DNA of 64,000 nucleotides, from positions 232,024-296,023 of the forward strand of contig NZ_JARGNA010000007.1 in NCBI RefSeq assembly GCF_030167905.1, written 5' to 3'. Both the position numbers and the translations under genes were made by a program. The DNA comes from Flavobacterium terrisoli. GTDB taxonomy: Bacteria > Bacteroidota > Bacteroidia > Flavobacteriales > Flavobacteriaceae. Position 1 is the stretch's first letter, and every line of letters begins with the position of its first letter. The notes under the pieces were generated by a model that searched no databases, was not told the origin of the DNA, and saw only the letters and a program-made list of their open reading frames with translations. This document shows positions 41,093 through 49,815 of the stretch, piece by piece.

Positions 41093-41812
41093 CTATTTAT
41101 TCTGTACTATTCCAGTAACAAGTGCCATTGTTACTGCTTTAGCAGAACCATCTTCTGAACCTTCTGTTGCGGCAATAATATTACCGACAAATATTATCCA
41201 GTCGGGGTCAGTATTCTTCTTGGGTTTCTTTCGTGCCATATAAGTAGAGTGTCGCGCAATTGAAGTGGTAATTAACATGATTCTTTTATCATTGGTTGTA
41301 AATATTGGATTGGCAATTACTGCATTCTCATATTTTATTACAAAATCACTTAGAACATCCCCATTAAGTTCAGTTGGAAAAAGAACAATGAGGGAATTAA
41401 CAAAATCAGTCAGACTCAATTTGGCAGCAGTCGTCATAGAACTATTCGAGATTACATCAGCAACACTGGTAGCTACGTGCTCTGTAATATATTGGACACG
41501 TTGTTGGGAAACTGCCTGGTAATTGGCATCCTTCATAGCAGCAAAGACGCTATTTGAATTTGCGATAGATTCAACCCTATTGATAATTCCGGAAATATCA
41601 CCCGGAAGGTTCTCATTGGCATAATACGTTTCAAATAGATCATCATGAAGCTGCCCAACAGCATCATAAGGATTAGCATTATTTAAGGGCAATAGCTCAT
41701 TGATGGCCCTGTTTGCATTAGCGTTTGTATCAATTTCCTGATGTGTACTTGAATCATTGGTACAGGAAGTAAAAAAAGTCAAGATAAGTAGGCATGAATA
41801 TATTTTTTTCAT
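41093..41812 (-). CDS. Lipoprotein of unknown function
   Basis: 239 residues. A lipoprotein signal (LLILTFFTSCTND, Cys17) predicts membrane anchoring. The rest is helical (YDAVGQLHDDLFETYY, MTTAAKLSLTDFVNSLIVLF), ending in a hydrophobic Ala/Gly-rich stretch (IIFVGNIIAATEG...VTMALVTGIV). No family recognised. It is divergent from the TPR-AraC regulator at 42179, with paired ATTCGGGAAT motifs between them, so both may be under the same control. Confidence 0.7.
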   Translation of the reverse strand: MKKIYSCLLILTFFTSCTNDSSTHQEIDTNANANRAINELLPLNNANPYDAVGQLHDDLFETYYANENLPGDISGIINRVESIANSNSVFAAMKDANYQAVSQQRVQYITEHVATSVADVISNSSMTTAAKLSLTDFVNSLIVLFPTELNGDVLSDFVIKYENAVIANPIFTTNDKRIMLITTSIARHSTYMARKKPKKNTDPDWIIFVGNIIAATEGSEDGSAKAVTMALVTGIVQNK

Positions 41813-42178
41813 GGTTGTTAATGTTTAAATGTTACTGATTACTTTTTTTCATCAGTTCATTTCGCCCGGGGTAATTTGAACAGTGTTTTTTGGCTTTGCT
41901 CATAACAAATCCATTTGAATTCAAGGGCAAAACTAATGGGGTGCTTAGAGCCCCACAAGCCAACTGTTGCACCATTCGGGAATATAAAATAGTGTCATTC
42001 CCGAATGACACACACCTATTTTTTAATTAAACAACAACCTTTCAGCGACTTATAATGTGGTCAGTATATTCCCAAGAAAATTGCTGTTTTGAATACGCTT
42101 TGTTAGATTATTTTTTTACATTTATTCGCAATTTGCCACCATCGCAATTTTTAATTAGCGATTTTTCCAGTCCATTAA
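41813..42178. promoter_or_regulatory. 366-bp divergent region with inverted ATTCGGGAAT pair
   Basis: ATTCGGGAAT at 41974-41983 and its inverse ATTCCCGAAT at 41997-42006 flank a short AT-rich spacer. The second is followed by GACACACACC, similar to ATCACACAC after the copy at 12633. A 67-codon frame at 42055-42258 is considered spurious. Nothing else is evident. Confidence 0.5.
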
Positions 42179-43918
42179 ATGATTCAAAAAAGAAACTTAC
42201 TTTCAGTAGTATTGCTAATATCATATTGTGCAGTTGCACAGCTGCCAATCAGGAGTAGTGACACACTTACGTCCAAAGATTTCGAATATTTGAGCAATGG
42301 ATTCAGCTCAAATCTGAATAACCCGTTTAAATCAAAAATATATGCGCAGGCTTGGTTACAGAAAGCCAAAACAGAAAAAGAGAACTATTCTCAATTGGCA
42401 TTAGCCTATAAGGCATTAATTCTAAGTGCCGAGAAGAAGTTTCGTCTTTTATATGCGGATAGTATGGTAGCTGCTGCTAAGCAAACTAAGGACATCGAAT
42501 TGATTGGATCTGCGTATATGACCAAAGGAATTGTTCAATACGATTGTAAGGAGCAGATAAAAGCCCTGGATAATTACCTGATAGCTGATAAGTATATTTC
42601 ACAGACAACCAATCAATATCTTATTTATAAAATCAAATATGGTATAGCACAAGTAAAATATTACTTAGGATTTTATGATGAAGCAATTTCACTCTTTAGG
42701 GAATGCATCGATTATTTTAAGGAAGAGAACGACCGCGCATACCTCAACTCTATACATTGCTTGGGATTGTGCTATAATCGCATTGGAAATTATGAATGGT
42801 GTACTCTCACAAATCAAATGGGTATTGACGAGGGCAAAAAATTAGAAGATACCGGTATGGAATTCTATTTTGACCATTCAGAAGGTGTTAATCAATGTGG
42901 CAAAAGGAACTATACCGTTGCAATTCAAAAGCTGACTTCTGCACTGCCGGGTGTTACTAACTTGAAGGATTTCGCAAATGAATCGGTTGCATACTTTTAT
43001 ATTGGTAAATCGTATTGGGAACTTAAACAGCAGCAGAAAGCAGTATCCTATTTAAAAAAAGTAGATGCCATATTTGAAAAGGAAAAATACATTCGTCCCG
43101 ATTTACGTGAAAGCTATGAAATACTTATAGATTACTATAAAAACAAAGGTGACACTAAATCGCAATTATATTACATCAATCAGCTGTTGAGGGTTGATCA
43201 CGTACTTGGCCAGAATTACAAATACCTGCTGCGAAAAATCGTCAAGGAATATGATACAAAAGAGTTATTAAAATCAAAACAGGAAATCGAAAATGCAATG
43301 ACATTCAGAACAATCATCGGTTTTGGTATCATTACTTTAATGGCGCTTATTATCCTCTATTTAGCATACAGGCATTTCAAAAATAAAAGACTGTTTGAAG
43401 AAGTAATGAAACGCGATACTACCCAACCAAGAATTCTTGATGAAACAAACGAGAAAATAGTATTGGATGTGGCTACAAATCAGAAAGCAATTGAGCAGAT
43501 AATTCCGGAAAGCAACAATAAACAAACAACTCAGGAAATAAGCCCCGATATTGAAGCCGGTATTTTAAAAAGATTGGAGAAGTTAGAGCTGAACAAAAAG
43601 TATTTAGAAAAAGACATGACGTTGGTAAAAATGGCTTCATTGCTAAATACCAATACAAAATACGTGACCAAGGTTATTGCTAAACATCGCGGAAAAGGCA
43701 CTATTGACTACATAACCGATTTAAAAACGGATTACATTATTGAAATCCTCAAAAAGGAAAGCAAATATAGAAACTACACCAACAAAGCATTAGGTGAAGA
43801 AGCCGGTTTTGGTTCCACCCAAAACTTCACTCGGGCATTCAAAGTCCGAACAGGTATTACACCAACCTACTTTATTTACAAATTAAAAAAGTCAATAGCC
43901 GCAGACTATTCCCAATAA
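42179..43918 (+). CDS. TPR-repeat, transmembrane, AraC-type HTH regulator
   Basis: 579 residues. An N-terminal signal-like segment (VVLLISYCAVAQ), several TPR-like helical repeats (about 60-360: for example AYMTKGIVQYDCKEQIKALDNY, SVAYFYIGKSYWELKQQQKAVSYL), one transmembrane helix (IIGFGIITLMALIILYLAY, about 384-402), and a cytoplasmic C-terminal AraC-type DNA-binding domain (LVKMASLLNTNTKYVTKVI; LGEEAGFGSTQNFTRAFKVRTG). It should sense outside the membrane and regulate transcription. It sits among element backbone genes and is probably a regulator of transfer or excision, or of its divergent lipoprotein. Confidence 0.85.
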   Translation: MIQKRNLLSVVLLISYCAVAQLPIRSSDTLTSKDFEYLSNGFSSNLNNPFKSKIYAQAWLQKAKTEKENYSQLALAYKALILSAEKKFRLLYADSMVAAAKQTKDIELIGSAYMTKGIVQYDCKEQIKALDNYLIADKYISQTTNQYLIYKIKYGIAQVKYYLGFYDEAISLFRECIDYFKEENDRAYLNSIHCLGLCYNRIGNYEWCTLTNQMGIDEGKKLEDTGMEFYFDHSEGVNQCGKRNYTVAIQKLTSALPGVTNLKDFANESVAYFYIGKSYWELKQQQKAVSYLKKVDAIFEKEKYIRPDLRESYEILIDYYKNKGDTKSQLYYINQLLRVDHVLGQNYKYLLRKIVKEYDTKELLKSKQEIENAMTFRTIIGFGIITLMALIILYLAYRHFKNKRLFEEVMKRDTTQPRILDETNEKIVLDVATNQKAIEQIIPESNNKQTTQEISPDIEAGILKRLEKLELNKKYLEKDMTLVKMASLLNTNTKYVTKVIAKHRGKGTIDYITDLKTDYIIEILKKESKYRNYTNKALGEEAGFGSTQNFTRAFKVRTGITPTYFIYKLKKSIAADYSQ

Positions 43919-44174
43919 ATTGTGTTTTTTTCTTTCACAACTTGTGATTGACTTGTGATTTAAATTAAATCAATCCCCACAATTTTGCGTTACCGGTTAA
44001 TGTTCAAAATTGCCTTAAAGAAATTGAGGCTTTTTTTCTTTATTCAATAAAGAAAAATCAAGCATAGCATGGCTACGTTTTATTTTTATTTTGAAGAAGA
44101 ATGGGAAAAAGGCCAATTTACTAAGGTTATTTTGGGTGTTAATCGGTAAAATATAACAATCTAAAACATCCGTT
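43919..44174. other. 256-bp intergenic region with hairpin
   Basis: Contains a repeated CTTGTGATT (about 43942 and 43953) and a perfect 11-bp inverted repeat TTTTTCTTTAT/ATAAAGAAAAA (44033-44043, 44047-44057). A 26-codon frame at 44069-44149 starts MATFYFYFEEEW but has no supporting evidence. Candidate promoter/terminator region for the replication/excision genes that follow. Confidence 0.4.
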
Positions 44175-44468
44175 ATGGCAATCGAAGTTATTACCCGCGA
44201 AGATTTAAATGAATTTCGCTCACTCCTGCTTTCAGATATAAAAGAATTACTCAAAGGGAATGCACAACAAACAAAGCAATGGCTTAAATCTGGTGAAGTC
44301 AGGAAGCTTTTAAACATTTCTCCCGGAACACTCCAAACATTAAGAATCAACAAAACATTATCCTACACAAAAATTGGTGGTATCATTTATTATGCCCAAA
44401 AGGACATAGATAAAATTCTCGACGAGAACAAAGTAAGCTCTGAAAGGACATTATTCAACTCAAAGTAA
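44175..44468 (+). CDS. Excisionase-like helix-turn-helix protein
   Basis: 97 residues. The C-terminal half is a winged HTH of the excisionase/MerR type: WLKSGEVRKLLNISPGTLQTLRINKTLSYTKIGGIIYYAQKDIDKIL. This family occurs in Bacteroidota mobile elements and acts in excision or replication control. It is 7 bp before the next gene, in operon with a replication-type protein and a DnaC-like ATPase. It is a candidate directionality factor for the integrase at 11283, an inference from family and element context. Confidence 0.82.
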   Translation: MAIEVITREDLNEFRSLLLSDIKELLKGNAQQTKQWLKSGEVRKLLNISPGTLQTLRINKTLSYTKIGGIIYYAQKDIDKILDENKVSSERTLFNSK

Positions 44469-44475
44469 TTCAATA

Positions 44476-45282
44476 ATGAATTACATCAAACACCTCACAG
44501 GCTTTTTTGACAAAGTCGCCAATGACAGGCAATTGAATCCAACACATGTAAGCCTATACATGTCATTGTTTCAATTTTGGAATTACAACCGGTTTAAGAA
44601 TCCGATAAGTATTTCCCGTGATGAAATAATGAGAATTAGTAAGATTAGCTCAAAAGCCACTTATCACAAATGCTTAAAAGCATTACACACTCAGGGCTAC
44701 ATTAAATATGAACCTTCATATAATCCATTCAAAGGCAGTCACGTTTTTTTATTCAATTTTTCCGATGATCTAAAGCCCTTACCAAAAAATGCTAGTTCAA
44801 ATTTTAAACCTGTCGATAAACAAGTTGTAGACAAGTTGCAGACAAGTAGTGAAACAAGCCCTAAACTAGTTAATGAACAAGTCGTAGTACCTTATATAAA
44901 CAATACAAACAATACAAACGATTTAAACAATTCAAACAGTGTAAACTTGGGCGAGTCCAAAAAAAAAATAGAAGATGTCAAATTCAGTTTTATAAATCAG
45001 GACGATAATCCAAAAGAAAAAAGTTCCGGGCAAAAAGAAAAGGTAATTCCGGAATTAAAGGATGTCCTTAACTATTTTCAGGAGCATAGTTTTCCGGAAC
45101 TCGAAGCCAACAAATTCTACAATTATTTCAAAAGCATCGGTTGGCTTGTGGGAGGCAAAACACCTATGGCCGACTGGCAGGCCGCAGCCAGTAACTGGAT
45201 GCTCAACGCTGAAAAATTCAGCACGAGGTCAAGTCAGAACCACCTGATCTCTGGCAATAAAAACTATGCGGAACCTCTTTAA
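44476..45282 (+). CDS. Replication-initiation-type winged-helix protein
   Basis: 268 residues. The N-terminal ~100 residues look like a winged-helix domain (ISRDEIMRISKISSKATYHKCLKALHTQGYIKYE). The middle is a low-complexity Asn/Ser/Lys linker (about 140-195, NNTNNTNDLNNSNS), and a C-terminal DnaD-like segment (VLNYFQEHSFPELEANKFYNYFKSIGWLVGG...WQAAASNWMLN) follows. Such proteins help load replicative helicase on mobile elements or phages. The next gene encodes a DnaC-like ATPase, fitting that role. Confidence 0.7.
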   Translation: MNYIKHLTGFFDKVANDRQLNPTHVSLYMSLFQFWNYNRFKNPISISRDEIMRISKISSKATYHKCLKALHTQGYIKYEPSYNPFKGSHVFLFNFSDDLKPLPKNASSNFKPVDKQVVDKLQTSSETSPKLVNEQVVVPYINNTNNTNDLNNSNSVNLGESKKKIEDVKFSFINQDDNPKEKSSGQKEKVIPELKDVLNYFQEHSFPELEANKFYNYFKSIGWLVGGKTPMADWQAAASNWMLNAEKFSTRSSQNHLISGNKNYAEPL

Positions 45283-45290
45283 CCTCAAAT

Positions 45291-45902
45291 ATGAATACAG
45301 AACGCTCATATCCGGAAATAATCAATTGGCTAGAAAAAAAAGGCCAAGAACTATATGGCAATCATTTCAAAATTATAGAAGAAGATCATCCGATAGTCTA
45401 CAAACTCATCGCCTATTTTCTAAAAGACGAGCAGGCATGCTTTCAGCTGGGAATAAACCTCAACAAGGGAATACTAATGTCTGGTCCTGTAGGTTGTGGT
45501 AAAACATCACTTATGAACCTGATGAAGTTCTTAACCCCGGTTGAATATAAATTCATCGTCAAACCATGTCGTGACGTCAGCTTTGAATTTATAAAGGATG
45601 GTTATGAAGTAATACATAGATACAGTCGCGGTAAATTAGAACAGCTCGACCCGAAAATTTATTGCTTCGATGATTTGGGACTGGAAAATAATCTGAAATA
45701 CTATGGCAACGAATGCAATGTAATGGCCGAAATACTATTGAGTAGATATGACCTCTACATCAGCCGTCGAATACAAACCCACATTACCACAAACCTTTCT
45801 GCGTCCGAAATTGAAGCACAGTATGGTAACCGGGTAAGAAGCCGGATGCGAGAACTTTTCAACCTAATAGCCTACGATAATAACACTAAAGACAAACGCT
45901 AA
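45291..45902 (+). CDS. DnaC/IstB-like AAA+ ATPase
   Basis: 203 residues. Walker A GPVGCGKT (65-72), Walker B-like CFDDLG (125-130), and sensor-1-type THITTNLSASEIEAQYGNRVRSRMRELFN with an arginine-finger region. This matches DnaC/IstB helicase-loader ATPases. It starts 9 bp after the DnaD-like gene. Together they probably form a replication module of the mobile element, which would allow transient autonomous replication after excision. Confidence 0.82.
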   Translation: MNTERSYPEIINWLEKKGQELYGNHFKIIEEDHPIVYKLIAYFLKDEQACFQLGINLNKGILMSGPVGCGKTSLMNLMKFLTPVEYKFIVKPCRDVSFEFIKDGYEVIHRYSRGKLEQLDPKIYCFDDLGLENNLKYYGNECNVMAEILLSRYDLYISRRIQTHITTNLSASEIEAQYGNRVRSRMRELFNLIAYDNNTKDKR

Positions 45903-45913
45903 ATTTTAAAATT

Positions 45914-46552
45914 ATGAGTAATAAAGCAACAACCCATTTTTGGAAATGGTTTCTCCAACACAAGAACAAATTAAAAAACCTTATGGGGTTGGACTATAAA
46001 GAACAAAAACATTATATGTTTTGGCTGAATTGGCATTTACAATTCTATTTTCCTGGTCTTGAGTATATAATTGTATTTCCTAAAGCGAAGAAAAAAAAGA
46101 CGCAGTTGATAATATCGGCCACAGGAAAACAGGAACTTTTATATATGGCGATTGAGCTCGAAAAAACGGCCCCAAGGTTATGGGATTGGAAATTTACCGC
46201 ACTTATCCAGCCACGGCAGGATATTGAAGATATGGAAGCCGGTATAGACGAACCATACATTTTTCAGGATCTAACCCTAAAAGCAAGTGAACTTAAATTT
46301 ATCCCTTTTGAATATGACGGCGTTAAAAAAATAGATATGATTGTTTACCTGAAAAATTTCACTATCTATTCACACAATAAAAATTTACCAACTTTAATCC
46401 ACATTATGCTTCAGGATTTGCTCGGCGAAAAATCAATGGCAGAAAATATCAACTTCGTCCAGCTGGCTCAATTACCTGAGCAGGAAGATGATGAATTAAT
46501 TTACCTTTATGATTTGCAGTATTATTTGGATGATATAAACGCCAATAAATAA
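45914..46552 (+). CDS. Unknown protein in the element replication operon
   Basis: 212 residues, soluble, no recognisable family. N-terminus rich in Trp and aromatic residues (HFWKWFLQHKNKLKNL, YMFWLNWHLQFYFPGLEYIIVFP), then a mixed alpha/beta region (LIISATGKQELLYMAIELEKTAPRLWDWKFTALIQP), and an acidic C-terminus (EQEDDELIYLYDLQYYLDD). It resembles proteins with immunity-type folds only in general composition. It begins 12 bp after the DnaC-like gene, so it is cotranscribed. Confidence 0.55.
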   Translation: MSNKATTHFWKWFLQHKNKLKNLMGLDYKEQKHYMFWLNWHLQFYFPGLEYIIVFPKAKKKKTQLIISATGKQELLYMAIELEKTAPRLWDWKFTALIQPRQDIEDMEAGIDEPYIFQDLTLKASELKFIPFEYDGVKKIDMIVYLKNFTIYSHNKNLPTLIHIMLQDLLGEKSMAENINFVQLAQLPEQEDDELIYLYDLQYYLDDINANK

Positions 46553-46634
46553 CATTGGGTCATATTAATTTTAAAGTCTTGACGAAATCACAAAGCTTTA
46601 ACAAATTTTTAATTATAATTTGATTAAATTTAGA

Positions 46635-46642
46635 TACATTTG
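46635..46642 (+). promoter_or_regulatory. Candidate -7 box of the metal-resistance operon
   Basis: TACATTTG fits the Bacteroidota TAnnTTTG box, 18 bp before ATG 46660, with TTTG at 46619-46622. The spacing to the upstream box is shorter than ideal, so only the -7 element is claimed. Confidence 0.35.
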
Positions 46643-46659
46643 TGCTGATAATTTTTCAA

Positions 46660-47037
46660 ATGAGAAGATACCACTTTATATTTTTAGTTTTATTAGGCAT
46701 ATTCCTTATGCCTAATGAGGCTGTTGCTTGTGGTAGTGGTAAAGAAAAACACGCTTGTAAAAAAGAAGCATCTTCTGCCAAAAAAGAAAAAAAGAGTTGT
46801 TGTGCTAACGACGATTCAAAAGACAAAGACAATAAGGGTTGCGGTGGTAATTGTGGTCATTCAAAATGTGGGTGTACTTCAACTTGCCCTCCTTCTTCAG
46901 TAAGTTTTTTATCAGAAATCAATTTTAAAGCTAACATGTTTAACTATTCTTCAATAGGAAAAGTTAAATTTTTATATGCAACACCATCAATCTCAGATGG
47001 TTTTTATTCTATTTGGCTAATCCCTAAAATAAGCTAA
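46660..47037 (+). CDS. Exported Cys-rich metal-binding protein
   Basis: 125 residues from ATG 46660. A GTG at 46642 lies within the promoter-like box. A signal peptide (FIFLVLLGIFLMPNEAVA) is followed by a Lys/Cys-rich segment of about 60 residues with many CxxC, CC and CxC patterns (SCC, GCGGNCGHSKCGCTSTCPP), then a hydrophobic tail. It resembles the HYC_CC_PP-type proteins linked to heavy-metal loci in Bacteroidota. Probably a periplasmic metal scavenger. First gene of the metal-resistance run. Confidence 0.75.
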   Translation: MRRYHFIFLVLLGIFLMPNEAVACGSGKEKHACKKEASSAKKEKKSCCANDDSKDKDNKGCGGNCGHSKCGCTSTCPPSSVSFLSEINFKANMFNYSSIGKVKFLYATPSISDGFYSIWLIPKIS

Positions 47038-47229
47038 ATACAATTTTTGACAGCCATAAGTGTGTCAAATTCATAGCGTTTTGCTATCCAATTTACAACA
47101 GTTTTAGAATACATTTTGCTATACCATTATTTGGTTTGCATTTCTATTTCTTTCGCAACTGTTATTTATTCAAATTTATTTTATCAATCAATCAAGGTAA
47201 AACACTTTGATTACTAACATTATTTAAAA

Positions 47230-48102
47230 ATGAAAAGCTCATTTATAAAAATAATGGTAGCAGCTCTAATGTTGCTATCAACTTCTATCAACGCACAAAT
47301 AAAAAATGAAAAAATAGAAACAGTTAAAGTCTATGGTAACTGTGGAATGTGTGAAACTAAAATCGAAAAAGCAGGAAGTATTAAAAAAATTGCTAAAGTC
47401 GATTGGAACCAGGAAACCCAAATGGCAACATTAACTTATGATGCTAGTCTAACAAATCAGGATGAAATACTTAAAAGAATTGCGTTAGCAGGTTATGATA
47501 GCGATAAATTTCTAGCTCCTGATGAGGTTTACAATAGCCTTCACGGATGTTGTCAATACGATAGAGTAGCAAAAGTTCCTGTAAAAAAAGAAAACATAAC
47601 TACTGCTAATACCGATGACCATTCCAATCATGGAAACCATTCTGAAACAACTACTAATGTAATTCAAAATGAAAATCAATTAAAAGCTGTATTTGATAAT
47701 TATTTTTTATTGAAAGATGCTTTGATAACTTCTGATGGAACCAAAGTAGCTGCAACTTCAAAAGAACTTTTAACAGCTGTAAATAATGTCAAAATGGACA
47801 AGCTTGATATGGAGGTGCACATGGTTTGGATGAAGGTTTTAAATCCAATAAAAGAAGATGCAGAACACATTGCTGATACAAAAGATGTAAAACACCAACG
47901 TGATCATTTTACCACATTATCAAAAGACATATACGCATTAATTAAGGCAACAAAATACGAAGTACCGGTTTACTTTCAATTCTGCCCAATGTATAACGAT
48001 GGTAAAGGGGCTAATTGGTTGAGCAAAGAAAACGCGGTAAAAAACCCATATTATGGGTCAATGATGTTAAACTGTGGAAAAACAGTAGAAACTATTAAAT
48101 AA
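47230..48102 (+). CDS. Exported HMA and DUF3347 metal-binding protein
   Basis: 290 residues. Signal peptide (about 1-22), an HMA domain with NCGMC (Cys38, Cys41), a His-rich linker (DDHSNHGNHSE), and a DUF3347 domain (about 150-290: LKAVFDNYFLLKDALI, HIADTKDVKHQRDHFTTLSKDIY, FCPMYNDGKGANWLS, NPYYGSMMLNCG). DUF3347 proteins are found with Cu/Ag efflux systems and bind metal through Cys/His/Met. It likely acts as a periplasmic copper chaperone for the efflux pump encoded downstream. Confidence 0.85.
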   Translation: MKSSFIKIMVAALMLLSTSINAQIKNEKIETVKVYGNCGMCETKIEKAGSIKKIAKVDWNQETQMATLTYDASLTNQDEILKRIALAGYDSDKFLAPDEVYNSLHGCCQYDRVAKVPVKKENITTANTDDHSNHGNHSETTTNVIQNENQLKAVFDNYFLLKDALITSDGTKVAATSKELLTAVNNVKMDKLDMEVHMVWMKVLNPIKEDAEHIADTKDVKHQRDHFTTLSKDIYALIKATKYEVPVYFQFCPMYNDGKGANWLSKENAVKNPYYGSMMLNCGKTVETIK

Positions 48103-48117
48103 CCTAAAAAAATAAAT

Positions 48118-49173
48118 ATGAAAAATTTATCAATGATAGCTTCATTCATTGGAGCACTATTTTTAACCTCTTGTAATAACAACGACGACAATATGGATAT
48201 GGCATTAAATGTCGATTATCCTGCGGCATACATTGTAAACGGAGAAGATGGTTCCGTTTCAGTAGTCAAGTTAAGTACTAATGAAGTAACCGGAACTATA
48301 GAATTAATGGGAAGTGGTTCAGATATGATTATGTGGCCACATCACATTTCATCACACCAAGATCATCTAGCTATTGGTGTTCCGGGAATGGATTTGAGTG
48401 CAGGTCATTCGGGATTAATGACATCAGGTATGACAGGAAAATTGTTAGTAATTGATGCTATGAATGGTTCGATTGTAAAAAACATCAACCTGCCCTTAAT
48501 GAATCACAATACTATCTACTCTCCCAACGGAAATGAAATTTGGGTACCTCAAATGGATGAAATGAATAGTAAAGTCTTGGTATATGATGCTACAACTAAT
48601 GCCTTATTGAATACAATCGATGTCGGAATGATGGCTGCTGAACTAACATTTTCTTCAGATGGTACAAAAGCCTATGTGGCAAATGGTGATGATGATAGCA
48701 TAACAGTGATAAACACGGCAACAAAAGCGATAATTACAACTATTGCCGTTGGAGATAATCCTGTTGGTGCCTGGACAGGAAGCAATGGTAAAATGTATGT
48801 TGACAATGAAGACGGACAAACTATTTCTGTAATTGATGTAGCTACAAACTCTGTTGATGAAACAATTACTTTGGGCTTCATGCCGGGAATAGCATCATAT
48901 AATGGTCCTAAAAATGAATTATGGGTTTCCGATCCAATGGCTGGAAAAGTGCATTATTGGACTTGGGATACAGGAATGAATATGTGGATGCACGGAAGCT
49001 CATTTAATACTGGTGCCGGTGCACATGCAATTGCATTCACAACAGATGGTAATACTGCTTATGTAACCAATCAAACTGCTAATACAGTTTCTGTTGTAAA
49101 TACCACTAATCATTCAGTAACAAAAACAATCAATGTTGGAAGAAAGCCAAATGGGATTGTTATAAAAATGTAA
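48118..49173 (+). CDS. YVTN/YncE-like beta-propeller lipoprotein
   Basis: 351 residues. A lipoprotein signal (ALFLTSCNNN, Cys19). Repeated blade motifs such as AAYIVNGEDGSVSVVKLSTNEV, KAYVANGDDDSITVINTATKAI and TAYVTNQTANTVSVVNTTNHSV match YVTN-family seven-bladed propellers. It contains Met- and His-rich segments (SDMIMWPHHISSHQDHLAIGVPGMDLSAGH, TGMNMWMHGSS) that could bind copper. Cotranscribed with the HMA/DUF3347 gene 15 bp upstream. A metal-binding role is inferred from these residues and from context. Confidence 0.8.
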   Translation: MKNLSMIASFIGALFLTSCNNNDDNMDMALNVDYPAAYIVNGEDGSVSVVKLSTNEVTGTIELMGSGSDMIMWPHHISSHQDHLAIGVPGMDLSAGHSGLMTSGMTGKLLVIDAMNGSIVKNINLPLMNHNTIYSPNGNEIWVPQMDEMNSKVLVYDATTNALLNTIDVGMMAAELTFSSDGTKAYVANGDDDSITVINTATKAIITTIAVGDNPVGAWTGSNGKMYVDNEDGQTISVIDVATNSVDETITLGFMPGIASYNGPKNELWVSDPMAGKVHYWTWDTGMNMWMHGSSFNTGAGAHAIAFTTDGNTAYVTNQTANTVSVVNTTNHSVTKTINVGRKPNGIVIKM

Positions 49174-49184
49174 CACTTTAATAG

Positions 49185-49217
49185 ACTAAGTCTTATGTTG
49201 GCATAGGACTTAGTTTT
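49185..49217 (+). terminator. Hairpin between the propeller and TlpA-like genes
   Basis: 13-bp stem with one G:U pair: ACTAAGTC (49185-49192) plus TTATG with CATAG plus GACTTAGT (49202-49214), loop TTGG, followed by TTTT. It could terminate or attenuate transcription into the downstream genes. Confidence 0.65.
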
Positions 49218-49238
49218 ATAAAAAATAATTGTACTAAT

Positions 49239-49721
49239 ATGTTATTCAAAAATCAAGTAAAATACTTTACAGCACTATTAATATTGGTCGCGCTTTCGAT
49301 GAATGCACAGATTAAAGTAGGTGATACAATACCATCAATTACACTAAAAAGTAATAGCAACAGCGATGTAAACACCTCATCTTTTAAAGGAAAATACGTG
49401 CTTGTCGATTTTTGGGCATCTTGGTGTGCGCCTTGCCGGTTAGGTAATAAAAAATTAGTCAAACTACACAATGAGGTTAGTCCGGATAAAATGGAAATAA
49501 TTGGAATATCAATCGACATTGATGCAAACAAATGGCTCAAAGCAATTGAAAAAGATAAAATCAAATTCACTCAATTGATAGACCCTAAAGGATTTGATGC
49601 TAATGCCGCCTTAGTTTTCGGAGTAGATGAATTACCGTCCAAATACCTTTTTAACCGCGAAGGTGTTCTAATAGCGAAGAATCCAACAGAAGAAGAAATA
49701 ATAAAATTAATAAAAGATTAA
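49239..49721 (+). CDS. TlpA-like exported thioredoxin
   Basis: 160 residues. N-terminal signal segment (FTALLILVALSMNAQ), then a thioredoxin/AhpC-TSA fold with active site WASWCAPCR (Cys63, Cys66) and cis-Pro region DELPSKYLFN. TlpA-family proteins reduce disulphides of exported metal-binding or cytochrome proteins. In this operon it may keep the Cys residues of the HMA and Cys-rich proteins reduced. Confidence 0.88.
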   Translation: MLFKNQVKYFTALLILVALSMNAQIKVGDTIPSITLKSNSNSDVNTSSFKGKYVLVDFWASWCAPCRLGNKKLVKLHNEVSPDKMEIIGISIDIDANKWLKAIEKDKIKFTQLIDPKGFDANAALVFGVDELPSKYLFNREGVLIAKNPTEEEIIKLIKD

Positions 49722-49722
49722 A

Positions 49723-49815
49723 ATGAAACGCCTATTAACATTATTTAGATATAAAGAAGATTTAGTAGGCGTTCTATCTTCAATTAAAAAACAAATATTA
49801 AATACAGATGAATAA
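49723..49815 (+). CDS. Possible 30-residue leader/micro-ORF
   Basis: ATG 1 nt after the TlpA stop, 30 codons starting MKRLLTLFRYK, ending in TAA that overlaps the start of the next gene (ATG 49808) by 8 nt. An inverted repeat AACGCCTA/TAGGCGTT lies within it. Overlap at one end and abutment at the other suggest translational coupling. It may also be chance. Confidence 0.35.
   Translation: MKRLLTLFRYKEDLVGVLSSIKKQILNTDE

Noticed and set aside
42055..42258. 67-codon frame starting upstream of the TPR-AraC gene
   Set aside because: It overlaps the true start at 42179 in another frame and crosses the regulatory motifs; no homology evident.
44069..44149. 26-codon frame MATFYFYFEEEW before the excisionase-like gene
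   Set aside because: Too short and with no supporting features; kept only as a remark.
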